64,000 nucleotides of DNA from Areca catechu (Eukaryota > Streptophyta > Magnoliopsida > Arecales > Arecaceae): NCBI GenBank assembly GCA_021397845.1, contig CM038053.1:148016041-148080040 (forward strand), written 5' to 3'. Positions 54,413 through 64,000 of the stretch are shown in pieces (position 1 is the first letter of the stretch; each line of letters starts with the position of its first letter). The notes under the pieces were generated by a model. The model did not search any database. It was not told the DNA's origin and saw nothing but the letters and a program-made list of their open reading frames with translations. Position numbers and translations under genes: made by a program.

Positions 54413-55795
54413 TGTTGCCCAGATATGGTGCCCAAGAGGGGGGTGAATTGGGTATTTTAAAAATTAAAGCAATATATGTGCTAACAAGTTCTAAGATGAA
54501 GAGTGATAGTGCTCAAATAATTGTGCAACGGAAGCAATGAAATAAAACGACAATTAAAGAGCAAAAGAAGATAAAGAGAAAGGCAATGCAAACACACAAG
54601 AAGTATAGTGGTTCGGTGCACCTAGCACCTACATCCACTCCCCAAGCTCCACTTGGGAATTTCCACTATAATCTTTAGATTACAGCCGACTTGTTTTACC
54701 AGGCTCACAAGTCAAAACCTTACACACTTGTTTTGGCTTCGGGCTTACAAGCAACCCTAGTTGGTTTTATCAATTGGCTCACCAACAAACCTCACTCACT
54801 TGTTTTGGCTTCGGGCTAACAAGCAACCCTAGTTGGTTTTATCAATTGGCTCACCAACAAACCTAAAACTAGTTTCAAATTCCCTTGAAACTAGCCTACC
54901 ACAAATAGAATATGAATACAATGAATAAAAAACAATACAAACTCCTTTTTGAGCAAAAGGTAATTCGATGAAGCTTTTGATGGAGACTCTTCAAGCCTTT
55001 TCCCTTGGAATCTTTGACCTCACTAAATGCCAAACTCTTGAAAGTTGGATTCCTCAAAGATGGAAAGCTTTTGGCTAAGGAATCTCTTGGATTTCTCACT
55101 CTTTTTGGCTTGGAATTGCTTGAAGGCTTTTTACTTTCACTCTAATCCTTTTCACCTTGTCTCCATGTCTTTTTTGAAGTTTGGTGGAGGTTAAATACCT
55201 CATTCATGCTGAAACAACTCCACAAGACCGTTAGAATCAAAAATATGGCCGTTTATGGCCGTTAGAAATCAAATCAGAAGTTCAGAAAAACTAGCCGTTA
55301 TGCCATGAGTCGACCTCTGGATCAAGTGTCGACCTCAGGTGTCGACCTCAGGTGTCGACCTCTGGACAGGTGTTGACCTCAGGTGTCGACCTCTGAACAG
55401 GTGTTGACCTCAGGTGTCGACCTCTGAACAGGTGTTGACCTCTGGTGTCGACCTCTGGATCAAGTGTCGACCTCAGGTGTCGACCTCTGGACAGGTGTTG
55501 ACCTCAGGAGTCGACCTCTGGACAGGTATTGACCTCAGGTGTCGACCTCTGAAGCGTGCCACTGAAATTTTGCCATGCCGGCCTTGCTGAACCATCTTCA
55601 AATCCTTTCATATTAATTCCAAAGTCCATATATTTGATTTTCCATTAATTTAAGGACTTTTTCAACTGAAATACAAGCATTTCTTCATTCAACATGGTTG
55701 AGTACTAAGATCTGAGAAATACACTTAAAACATAATTCGTACTCATATATACTTAAACATTTTGTCAATCATCAAAATCAAGACCAGAGTCAACA
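54413..55795 (-). repeat. S2 5' LTR (right), 1383 bp
   Basis: Two copies of the 72-bp repeat (54718-54865) and the GTCGACCTC minisatellite (55312-55555). Otherwise nearly identical to the left LTR, with few substitutions. Confidence 0.93.
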
Positions 55796-57437
55796 GAAGA
55801 AGATTACGATCCATTCAGTTCCCCCTAAGGACAAGGTAACTAAAGGAGCCGGTAAGGTTAAGGAGATGAAAACTGGAGTGAACCTAATCAGTGCTAAGGA
55901 TCTAGAACAAGAAATTCATAGTGGTTCACCCATCTGGATGTTGACTGCTAAGGAACTTAGAACTTCGGAACCCTCAGAGCCTCCTCAAGAAGTTAAACCT
56001 GTGTTAAAAGAATTTGAGGATGTCTTTCCCGAGGATTTGCCAGACCACCTTCCACCTCTTAGGGATATCCAGCATGCCATAGATCTAATCCCAGGAGCGA
56101 CTTTGCCCAACTTGCCCCATTACAGGATGAATCCATCTGAGCATGAAGAACTGCAAAAGCAGGTTGGAGAATTATTGAGGAAGGGGTTTATTAGAGAAAG
56201 TCTTAGCCCTTGTGCAGTCCCATCCTTACTGACCCCAAAGAAAGATGGCACGTGGAGGATGTGTGTTGACAGTCGTGCCATCAATAAAATTACAATCAAA
56301 TATAGGTTTTCCATCCCTAGACTAGATGACATGCTTGATATGATGGCTGGTGCAATGGTTTTTTCTAAGATTGATCTCAAAAGCGGCTATCATCAGGTTA
56401 GGATTAGACCCGGGGATGAATGGAAAACTGCTTTCAAAACTAAGGATGGTCTTTATGAATGGGTTGTTATGCCTTTTGGGTTGTCCAATGCCCCTAGTAC
56501 TTTCATGAGAATTATGACCCAGGTACTTAGAGCTTTCATAGGAAAATTTGTGGTGGTCTATTTTGATGACATCCTGATCTATAGTAAGACCCCAGCAGAT
56601 CACCTAGGCCACCTTAGAGCAGTCTGCCAAGTTTTGAGGAATGATAGACTCTACGATAATCTTAAGAAGTGTGAATTCATGACTAGTAGAGTTATCTTTC
56701 TTGGTTTTGTAGTAACCCCTGACGGTGTGGCGGCCGATCCTGAGAAGATTAGGTCCATAGTAGACTGGCCAGAGCCAACCAATGTGCATGAAGTTAGAAG
56801 TTTCCACGGCTTGGCTACCTTCTATAGGCGATTCATCAATGGGTTTAGTACTTTAGCTGCTCCTATCACTGATTGTATTAGGAAGGGAGAATTTCATTGG
56901 ACTAAGTCAGCCTATAAAGCCTTCCTAGATCTTAAGGATAAAATGACCCAGGCACCCATTCTGAGATTACCCGATTTTTCTAAAGTATTTGAGGTTGCCT
57001 GTGATGCTTCAGGTGTAGGAATAGGTGGAGTCCTAAGCCAAGAGAATCATCCCATAGCATTCTTTAGTGAAAAACTTAATGATGCTAAGCTTAGGTATTC
57101 TACCTATGATAAGGAATTTTATGCGGTGGTGCAAGCTTTGCGTTACTGGAGACATTATTTGCTACCGCAGAAATTTGTACTATTTTCGGACCATGAGGCT
57201 CTTAGATTTCTGAACTCCCAAAAGAAGCTTAACCCTAGGCATGCTAAGTGGGTAGAATATATCCAGTCCTATACTTTTGTCCTGAAACATAAGGCTGGAG
57301 TTGAGAATAAGGTAGCTGATGCCCTTAGTCGCCGATCTCTGTTATTAACTTCTGTTAGAACTGAGGTCATAGAGTTTGAGCAAATCAAAGAGGAATATGA
57401 GTCTTGTCGGATTTCACAACTGTGTATCAGGATCTAG
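55796..57437 (+). CDS. pol: G4 reverse transcriptase and RNase H, open until a frameshift
   Basis: The open part runs from 55866 (MKTGVNLISAKDLEQEIHSG), but the true upstream frame continues from protease across the insertion. RT blocks: DHLPPLRDIQHAIDLIPGAT, GFIRESLSPCAVPSLL, FSKIDLKSGYHQVRI and the catalytic VVYFDDILIYS (Y-F-D-D at 56559-56570). RNase H: FEVACDASGVGIGGVLSQEN, YDKEFYAVVQAL and FSDHEALRF. It ends in a frameshift near 57410 (one C fewer than G3). All RT and RNase H catalytic residues I can identify are present. It synthesises cDNA in the particle. Confidence 0.93.
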
Positions 57438-58291
57438 TTCAAGGACCATCTAGTAATCACCAGGATTATACCCTTGTAGATGGTTTTTTGTTCTTCAAAA
57501 ATAGGCTTTGCATCCCTAGAACTTCTCTTAGGGAATTTTTGATTTGGGAAATCCATGCTGGAGGTTTAGCCGGCCATTTTGGAAAAGACAAGACCATTCT
57601 AGCTATTGAAGACCACTTTTTCTGGCCTAGCTTGAAAAGGGATGTAGCTAATATTGTAGCTAGATGTCGAACCTGCGCTGTTGCCAAACAGCGAAAACAA
57701 AACACTGGCCTTTATACCCCACTCCCTGTCCCAGATCGTCCTTGGCAAGATGTGAGTATGGATTTTGTGTTAGGTTTACCTAAGACCCAGAGGAGACATG
57801 ATTCTATCTGTGTCGTAGTCGACCGATTCTCTAAAATGGCCCACTTCTTGCCTTGTTCCCAAACCTTTGATGCGTCTAAGGTAGCCACACTTTTCTTCAA
57901 TGAGATAGTTAGACTCCATGGCCTACCTAAGACAATCGTTTCAGATAGGGATGTCCGGTTCACCAGTTACTTTTGGAAGACCCTTTGGCATAAGTTAGGG
58001 ACAAAACTTAAGTTTTCAACTGCCTATCATTCCCAAACTGATGGCCAAACTGAAGTAGTGAACCGTAGCCTAGGAAATCTGCTAAGATGTCTTATTGGTG
58101 AAAACACCAGAAATTGGGATTTATACCTACCAAGGGCAGAATTTGCGTACAATGACTCGGTCAATAGGTCTACGGGTAAGAGTCCATTTGAAATTGTACA
58201 TGGGTACAAACCTCACACACCTCTTGACCTAGTCCCTTTACCTGTCCACACTCGAGTCTCCGAGTCTGCTGAGAATTTTGCACACATGTAA
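57404..58291 (+). CDS. pol: G4 integrase, full catalytic core
   Basis: In the frame from 57404: zinc finger H51, H58, C88, C91 (HAGGLAGHFGKDKT, CRTC); catalytic triad D120 (SMDF), D181 (VSDRDVRF) and E217 (QTDGQTEVVNRS), with 35 residues between the last two. Then AEFAYNDSVNRSTGKSPFEI. A single-base loss near 58285 shifts the frame before the GPY/F and chromodomain part. The ATG at 57404 is not a natural start; this is part of the pol polyprotein. Integrase makes the 5-bp staggered insertion seen throughout the window. Confidence 0.92.
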   Translation: MSDFTTVYQDLVQGPSSNHQDYTLVDGFLFFKNRLCIPRTSLREFLIWEIHAGGLAGHFGKDKTILAIEDHFFWPSLKRDVANIVARCRTCAVAKQRKQNTGLYTPLPVPDRPWQDVSMDFVLGLPKTQRRHDSICVVVDRFSKMAHFLPCSQTFDASKVATLFFNEIVRLHGLPKTIVSDRDVRFTSYFWKTLWHKLGTKLKFSTAYHSQTDGQTEVVNRSLGNLLRCLIGENTRNWDLYLPRAEFAYNDSVNRSTGKSPFEIVHGYKPHTPLDLVPLPVHTRVSESAENFAHM

Positions 58292-58296
58292 AAGAC

Positions 58297-58892
58297 TTGC
58301 ATAAAGAAATTCATGCCAAAATAAATTTAAGTAATGAAACTTATAAGAAGTTGGCTGATACTCAAAGACGAGTCAAATCTTTTGTTGAGGGAGACTATGT
58401 GATGATTAGGTTAAGGCCTGAACGGTTTCCTCCTGGAACCGTTAGAAAGTTACATGCTAGGGGAGCTGGACCATTTAGAGTGGTAAAGAGAGTAGGATCC
58501 AATGCCTATGTGCTCGAGTTGCCTCCAGAACTAGGCATTAGCTCTACTTTCAACATTACAGACTTAGTAGAGTACAGGGAGCCAGCTGTGATTCCTAGTG
58601 AGCCTTTTGAGCCTAACCCTATCATTGAGAGTGATCCCGACCCTGTGTGTCCACCAACAAACTGGCCTGTGAGGAAAGAGCAGATTGAAAAGATCCTGGA
58701 TGATCAGGTTATCTCTACTCGTAATCGAGGATACCAAAGGTACCTGGTCCGCTGGCAAGGAAGGCCAGATTCTGATGACTCTTGGATCTCCCAAGAAGAA
58801 TTACAAGAATTAGACCCAGACCTCTTGGAGAGATACCAGAGCCAACTTGAGCCTTACTCGACAGGGTCGAGTTCCTCCCACCCTGGGAGAAT
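58297..58892 (+). CDS. pol: G4 integrase tail with GPY/F module and chromodomain
   Basis: Pol C-terminus: RVKSFVEGDYVMIRLRPERF, GAGPFRVVKRVGSNAYVLEL (GPY/F module), ISSTFNITDLVEYREP, then the chromodomain RGYQRYLVRWQGRPDSDDSW, ISQEELQELDPDLLERY. The last codons STGSSSSHPGRIG run over the purine tract CCTGGGAGAAT, and the frame continues into the 3' LTR to 58950. This chromodomain is what places G1-G4 in the chromovirus group. In the family it tethers integration to histone-marked chromatin. Confidence 0.92.
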
Positions 58893-60502
58893 TGGTGCGG
58901 GCACCAGACTCAGAAGAAGACTTCAGAGCTCCATCTGGATCTCTGATTAACCTTGCCCGAAGAATTAGGATTTTGGTTTGTAATAAGAGTTGACTAGATC
59001 AACTCAATTTAGCTTGAGTCTACATTACCTGCATTTTATTTTGTTGAGTCATGTTGACTCAGTAGTGGACTAGGGTTTCAACCAGGGATGTTACATTTTC
59101 TCCCAAGACCAGGCAAGTGGACACCACACTCCCAGCCACACTCCCAGTCCAGGGGGCGCCATATCCACATCCAGCAGCCTTTGGTCCCCACTCCACAGAT
59201 GGCAACTTCCTTCTTTCATGCACCAGATAAAGAGAAGAGCACAAATCAAGGGGGCGGCCAAGACTTTCCCAAGTGATTCCAAGCAAAAAAGGGAAGAAGT
59301 TTTTCTTGGAAGAGAATATCAAGGGGCGCCCATTACCTGCCAAAAACACCTAAAACAAAGATGGGAAGAGCCTTGACTTAGGGAGGAAGAAAAGGAGGAG
59401 TCCAAAAGAGTTCATCCAGGAAAGGAAGAAAATTTTCTTGAAAAATTCCAAGCAAGGTGGCGCCATCTACTTGCCATTTATAACCCAAATCCTAATTTTT
59501 GGTATTTTGGCCAACCATATGTAAGGGATTTGCCCTAATTTGGAGATCCCCTCCTTTAGTCCCACATGGGAAAATATGAAACCCTTCTCCCTTGTAAAGC
59601 ATTATAAATTACATCCCTCTTGTAAGTTGCGAACAATCTATGAATGAAGAAAAAAATTATTTTTGCTATTCTCTTGTGTTGAGTAACCTAGGTTTCTCTT
59701 CTTCTGCACTATTCTAAGTGTTGAGCTCCGTGAGGGGGTAATCCGGGTTCCATTGGAGCCTTGAGGAGGTGAGAGATCTCCATCTTTATCCAAAACCCTA
59801 GGTTAGCCACTTAAAAATCCAAAACCCTAGCCGCCCATCATTATTTTCAATCCATCAAACCCTAGCTCCTTCCATCTCCCACGGCCTCTCTCTCTCTACA
59901 AGTCCAGGCCATCCACCTTCATCCAGATCCAGTCCGGCTACTTCAGATCCAGAGCAAGTTCCAAGGAAAATCACATCAGCTTCCAGGAGAATCCAGTTTT
60001 CAGCAATTTCAATCTTCAAGTTCATCAACATGGTAAATTTTTCCTTGACTCTCTGATTCCATCAATTGTTTTTCTTCTCTTCCAGATCTTGAGTTCAGGA
60101 GATGCCAACCTGCCAAAGGACCAGTATTGGAGGATCCATTGCGAAGATATCTGAATCCGAGGATCCAACAATCTGCTCGGGAGAGTTCTTCCACCAAAAT
60201 CTGTGAAGATCATTGTCTGGTTAGGTAAACCATCTCTTCTCTTTATTTCTGTTCTGTTGAAAGTTCGGAGCGAAACCCTAGGTCTGGGAGTTTCTCAACC
60301 CCCAGCGATCCGTTGCTTCTGAATTACTCTGATAATTTAGTTTCCTTAAAATTGTGCTTTCAATTATCATATTAGTATCTTTCAATGTTAGGTTAACTTT
60401 TCTTTGATTTGAAGCCAACTTCTACAAACATATAAAAACAACAAAAAAATTAGTTAATCTTAATTTACTTCCGCATCGCATCCCTTTATTTGTTCTGCAT
60501 CA
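58893..60502 (+). repeat. G4 3' LTR
   Basis: 1610 bp, almost identical to 45067-46675. TATA motif ATTATAAATT at 59601; telo-box words at 59795-59870. It ends GCATCA, followed by TSD ATGAG at 60503-60507. Confidence 0.95.
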
Positions 60503-61287
60503 ATGAGGCTCTTAGATTCTTGAGTTCCCAGAAGAAGCTTAACCCTAGGCATGCTAAGTGGGTAGAGTATATCCAGTCCTATACTTTTGTTTTGAAGCAT
60601 AAGGCTGGGTCTGAAAATAAGGTAGCTGATGCCCTTAGTCGTCGATCTTTGTTGTTGAATTCTGTTAGGGCTGAAGTCATAGGGTTTGAGCAAATCAAAG
60701 AGGAATATGAGTCGTGTCCGGATTTTAAGACCGTGTACCAGGATCTAACTCAAGGACCATCTAGTGACTATAAGGATTATACCCTTTTAGATGGCTTTCT
60801 GTTCTTTAAGAATAGGCTTTGCATCCCTAGAACTTCTCTTAGGGAAATTTTGATTTGGAAATGTCATGCTGGAGGTTTAGCTGGCCGTTTCGGAAAAGAC
60901 AAGACCACCCTGGCTATTGAAGACCACTTTTTCTGTCCTAGCGTAAAAAGAGATGTAGCACACATTGTGGCTAGGTGTCGGACCTGCGCTGTTGCCAAAC
61001 AGCGAAAGCAGAACACCGGCCTTTATACCCCACTTCCTGTCCCAAATCGTCCTTGGCAAGATGTGAGCATGGACTTTGTGTTAGGTTTGCCTAAGACCCA
61101 GAGGAGGCATGACTCTATCTGTGTTGTAGTCGACCGATTTTCCAAGATGGCCCATTTCTTGCCTTGTTCCCAAACATTTGATGCGTCTAAGGTAGCCACC
61201 CTATTCTTTAATGAGATAGTTCGACTCCATGGCCTACCTAAGACAATTGTTTTCGATAGGGATGTCCGGTTCACCAGCTATTTCTGA
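60503..61287 (+). pseudogene. pol: G3 RNase H end and integrase, first part
   Basis: Continues G3 from 45066: EALRFLSSQKKLNPRHAKWV, KVADALSRRSLL, then integrase. The zinc finger reads HAGGLAGRFGKDKT, with arginine for the second histidine, and C-x2-C in RCRTCAV. Catalytic D (SMDFVLG) is present; the second block reads IVFDRDVRF. A TGA at 61285-61287 replaces the tryptophan codon seen in G4. Confidence 0.9.
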
Positions 61288-62206
61288 AAAACCCTTTGGC
61301 ATAAGTTAGGGACAAAACTTAAGTATTCAACTGCCTATCATCCCCAGACAGATGGCCAAACCGAAGTAGTGAACCGTAGTTTAGGCAATCTGTTAAGGTG
61401 TCTTGTTGGTGAAAACATTAGGAACTGGGATTTGTACTTACCTAGAGCTGAATTTGCATACAATGACTCGGTCAATAGGTCTACGGGTAAGAGTCCATTT
61501 GAAATTGTGCATGGTTACAAACCTCACACACCTCTTGACCTAGCTTCTTTACCAGTCCACACACGAGTCTCCGAGTCTGCCGAAGTTTTTGCACAGCATA
61601 TAAAAGACTTGCATAAAGAAATTCATGCCAAAATAAATTTAAGTAATGAAACTTATAAGAAGTTGGCTGATACTCAAAGGCGAGTCAAAACTTTTGTTGA
61701 CGGAGACTATGTAATGATTAGGTTAAGGCCTGAGCGGTTTTTTTTCCTGGAACCGTTAGAAAGTTACATGCTAAATGAGCTGGACCATTTAGAGTAGTGA
61801 AGAGAGTAGGATCCAATGCCTATATGCTCGAGTTGCCTCCAGAACTAGGCAGTAGCTCTACTTTCAACATTACAGACTTAGTAGAGTATAGGGAGCCAGC
61901 TGTGATTCCTAGTGAGCCTTTTGAGCCTAATCTCGCTCTTGAGAGAGAACCCAACCCTGTGCGTCCACCAACAAACTGGCCTGTAAGGAAATAGCAGATT
62001 GAAAAGATCTTGGATGATCAGGTTATCTCTACTCGTAATCGAGGATACCAAAGATACCTGGTCCGCTGGCAAGGAAGGCCAGATTCTGATGACTCTTGGA
62101 TCTCCTGAGAAGAATTACAAAAATTGGATCCAGACCTCTTGGAGAGATACCAGAGCCAACTTGATCCATACTCGACAGGATCGAGTTCCTCCCACCCCGG
62201 GAGAAT
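61288..62206 (+). pseudogene. pol: G3 integrase remainder and chromodomain, broken
   Basis: QTDGQTEVVNRSLGNLLR with the catalytic glutamate, AEFAYNDSVNRSTGKSPFEI, then EIHAKINLSNETYKKLADTQ. A run of eight T near 61740 shifts the frame relative to G4. Stops lie near 61992 and 62106, the second inside the chromodomain (WIS-stop-EEL). It ends with the purine tract CCGGGAGAAT. Confidence 0.9.
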
Positions 62207-63814
62207 TGGTGCGGGCACCAGACTCAGAAGAAGACTTCAGAGCTCCATCTGGATCTCTGATTGACCTTGCCCGAAGAATTAGGGTTTTCTGGTTTGTAAT
62301 AAGGGTTGACTTGATCAACTCAATTTTAGCTTGAGTCTGTATTCCCTGTAATTTATTTTTGTTGAGTCATGTTGACTCAGTAGTGGTCTAGGACTTCAAC
62401 TTGGGGTGTCACATTTTCTCCCAAGGCCAAGCAAGTGGGCGCCACACTCCCAGCCACACGCCTGAATCCAGGGGGTGCCACATCTCCATCCAGTATGCTC
62501 TGGTCCCCACACCATAAGATAGCAGGTCCCTTCTCTCATGCGCCATTTGAGGAGAAAGCAATCTGGGATCCACAATTCAAGGGGGTGGCCCACAATATTT
62601 CATAAGAGTCAAGCTATGAAAAGAAAGAAACTCTTCTTGGAGAGTACTTCAAGGGGGCGCCCATTCCATGCCAAAAATGCCCAAAGCAAAGATGGGAAGA
62701 ACCATGACTTAGGGAGAAAGAAAAGGAGGAGTCCAAAAGAGTTGAGCCACGGAAGGAATGAAATTCTCTCTTGAAGAACAAGGCTAGGAGGCGCCACTTA
62801 CCTTCCTTTTAAAACCTCCAATCCACTTTTTTGGAACCTTTGGTCGGCCATATGTGTATGGATTGATCCTACAAACCTAATTTGAAGATCCCCTCCTTTA
62901 GTCCCACATGGGAAAATGTGAAACCTTACTCTCTTGTAAAGTCCTATAAATTAAACCCCTCTTGTAAATTTTAAAGTAATCTGATGAATGAATTCAATTT
63001 TTGTGTGAGCAAACTCTGTGTTTTCTCTCTTCCGCACTTGCATCCAGGTGTTGAACTCCGTGAGGGAGTAAATCCGGGTTCCCCAGGAACCTTGAGGAGG
63101 TGTGAGATCTCCAAACCCCAAACCCTAGGTTAGCCACTTCACTCCAAAATCCTAGCCTCCCATCGTCCTCTTCTTTCCACCAAACCCTAGCCTATCCCAC
63201 CTCTCACGGCCACTCTCTTCAAGTCAAGGCTGACCCCAGCATCCGGGTCCAGTCCAGATACTTCAGATCCAGAGCAATTCCCAAAGGAAGTCAGATCAGC
63301 CTCCAGGAGAATCTGGATTTCAGCAACATCAGCTTTCAAGTTCTTCAATCTGGTAAGCCCTTCATTGAGTATCTGATTCCATCACTTGTTCTTCTTCTTT
63401 CCCAGATCTTGAGTTCAGGAGAAGCCGACTCAGCCACAGGACGAGTATTGGAGGATCCATTGCGAAGATATCCGAATCCGAGGATCCAACAATCTGCTCG
63501 AGAGAGTTCTTCCACCAAACTTTGTGAAGATCACTGTCTGGTCGGTAACCCATCTCTTCTCTTTATTTCTGTCCTGTTGAAAGTTCAGAGCGAAACCCTA
63601 GGTCTGGGAGTTTCTCAACCCCCAGCGATCCGTTACTTCTGAACCACTCTGATAACCTAGTTTCTTTTAAATTGTGCTTTCAATTATTACCTAGTTTCTT
63701 TCAATTTAGTTTAGCTTTCCTTTGAGTCAAAGCCAATTTCTGAAAATATAAAAAAAAAATTAATTAATCTTAATTTATTTCCGCATCGCATCATCTCCTC
63801 TTTCGTTCTGCATC
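62207..63814 (+). repeat. G3 3' LTR
   Basis: 1608 bp, TGGTGCGGGCACC to CTGCATCA, homologous to 39581-41161. TATA motif CCTATAAAT near 62943, telo-box words at 63118-63190, and a GTAAGC to TTCCCAG intron-like stretch at 63353-63405. TSD TAATT follows. Confidence 0.94.
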
Positions 63815-63819
63815 ATAAT

Positions 63820-63982
63820 TTCTGTGTGTTTGTGTTGTGCTTCTTTGATCTTATTTAGCTTTTGCAAGTTTTTATTTTGCCACACCACCTAACACTCTAA
63901 AAGTGATTTTTAAGAGCACATTATCTACTTAAATTTTTAAATTCCCAATTCATCCCCCTCTTGGGTAGCCACCTGGGTAACA
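63820..63982 (+). repeat. S1 LTR piece 3 and degenerate primer site
   Basis: The final part of the S1 LTR: ACTTAAATTTTTAAATTCCC, CCCCCTCTTGGG, GGTAACA. The same end block is in the S2 LTRs. 63985-63996 resembles a damaged tRNA-Met primer site, suggesting that an S1 body starts here and runs out of the window. Confidence 0.7.
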
Positions 63983-64000
63983 ACCAGTATCTGAGCAGTG

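Larger units (their letters stand above)
49911..55795 (-). mobile_element. S2: SIRE-like copia element with gag only
   Basis: LTRs 54413-55795 (5', minus) and 49911-51365 (3') start TGTTGACTCTGG and end GGGCAACA. Primer site TGGTATCAGAGC is at 54408-54397 and purine tract AAAAAGGGGGAGAT at 51379-51366 (minus). The 3-kb interior has one open gag and ~1.7 kb of AT-rich non-coding DNA with module H1. Pol is absent, so it is non-autonomous. GAAGA follows its right end (55796-55800), but the matching copy is left of the TRIM at 49225-49229. Confidence 0.9.
45067..60502 (+). mobile_element. G4: Tekay/Del chromovirus nested in G3
   Basis: TSD ATGAG at 45062-45066 and 60503-60507, inside the RNase H of G3. 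LTRs 45067-46675 and 58893-60502 (1609 and 1610 bp) are almost identical. The interior has leader, gag, protease, RT, RNase H, integrase and chromodomain in gypsy order, interrupted by the TRIM/S2 composite at 49230-55795. Damage is limited to one stop at the end of gag and two single-base losses, so insertion is recent. Confidence 0.96.
39581..63814 (+). mobile_element. G3: Ty3/gypsy chromovirus, Tekay/Del type, split by G4
   Basis: TSD TAATT at 39576-39580 and 63815-63819. 5' LTR 39581-41161, leader with H1 and H2, gag, double zinc knuckle, protease, RT, RNase H (cut by G4 at 45066/60503), integrase, chromodomain, purine tract and 3' LTR 62207-63814. Complete in domains but with many stops and frameshifts. 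It is older than G4, which lies inside it and is less damaged. Confidence 0.95.
23306..63982 (+). mobile_element. S1: SIRE-like copia LTR, split into three pieces by nested elements
   Basis: Pieces are 23306-23805, 38507-39580 and 63820-63982, together about 1.73 kb. It starts TGTTGACCCCATAAGTG and ends CCCCCTCTTGGGTAGCC then GGTAACA, matching both ends of the S2 LTRs. A degenerate primer site follows at 63985-63996 (CCAGTATCTGAGC), so this is probably a 5' LTR whose body lies right of the window. A2 interrupts the first gap (TSD AGCCA) and G3 the second (TSD TAATT). Confidence 0.8.

Overview
This window is nuclear DNA of a flowering plant and consists entirely of LTR retrotransposons inserted into one another. 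I found no host gene, tRNA, rRNA or CRISPR array. The evidence is typical plant Ty1/copia and Ty3/gypsy proteins, primer-binding sites complementary to initiator tRNA-Met (TGGTATCAGAGC), polypurine tracts, paired LTRs and 5-bp target-site duplications (TSDs). I cannot name the species. The long-LTR Angela/Tork-like copia elements would suit a large-genome monocot, but that is a guess.

Layout, outermost first. C2 is a decayed minus-strand copia element; only its gag start, leader and most of its 5' LTR (19802-23305) lie here. Two elements split it. On the left is G0, a decayed minus-strand Ty3/gypsy element of the Tat type (1-19801, 3' end outside). G0 is interrupted by C1, a young copia element (913-10816, TSD TGGGC), and by A1, a tiny non-autonomous LTR element (16963-19726, TSD CTGTG/CTATG). 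On the right is S1, a SIRE-like LTR (23306-63982). S1 is interrupted by A2 (23806-38501, minus, TSD AGCCA) and by G3, a Tekay/Del chromovirus (39581-63814, TSD TAATT).

A2 carries two pol-less chromovirus derivatives in its right LTR: G1 (25870-31557, plus, TSD GCCTC) and G2 (31973-38224, minus, TSD AAGGT). G3 carries G4, a younger chromovirus (45067-60502, TSD ATGAG). G4 in turn carries a composite of a 671-bp TRIM and a gag-only SIRE-like element S2 (49230-55795, TSD GAAGA). The nesting is five levels deep: C2, S1, G3, G4, TRIM+S2.

Only the gag ORFs of C1 and S2 are uninterrupted. C1 and G4 have complete domain sets but carry single-base frameshifts or stops. G1, G2, A1, A2, S2 and the TRIM lack reverse transcriptase and integrase, so they would depend on proteins from relatives. 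The most unusual signal is a pair of non-coding modules, H1 and H2, shared between copia and gypsy elements. H1 contains a stem whose pairing seems kept by compensatory changes. Both look like candidate RNA packaging, dimerisation or translation signals, which is inference.
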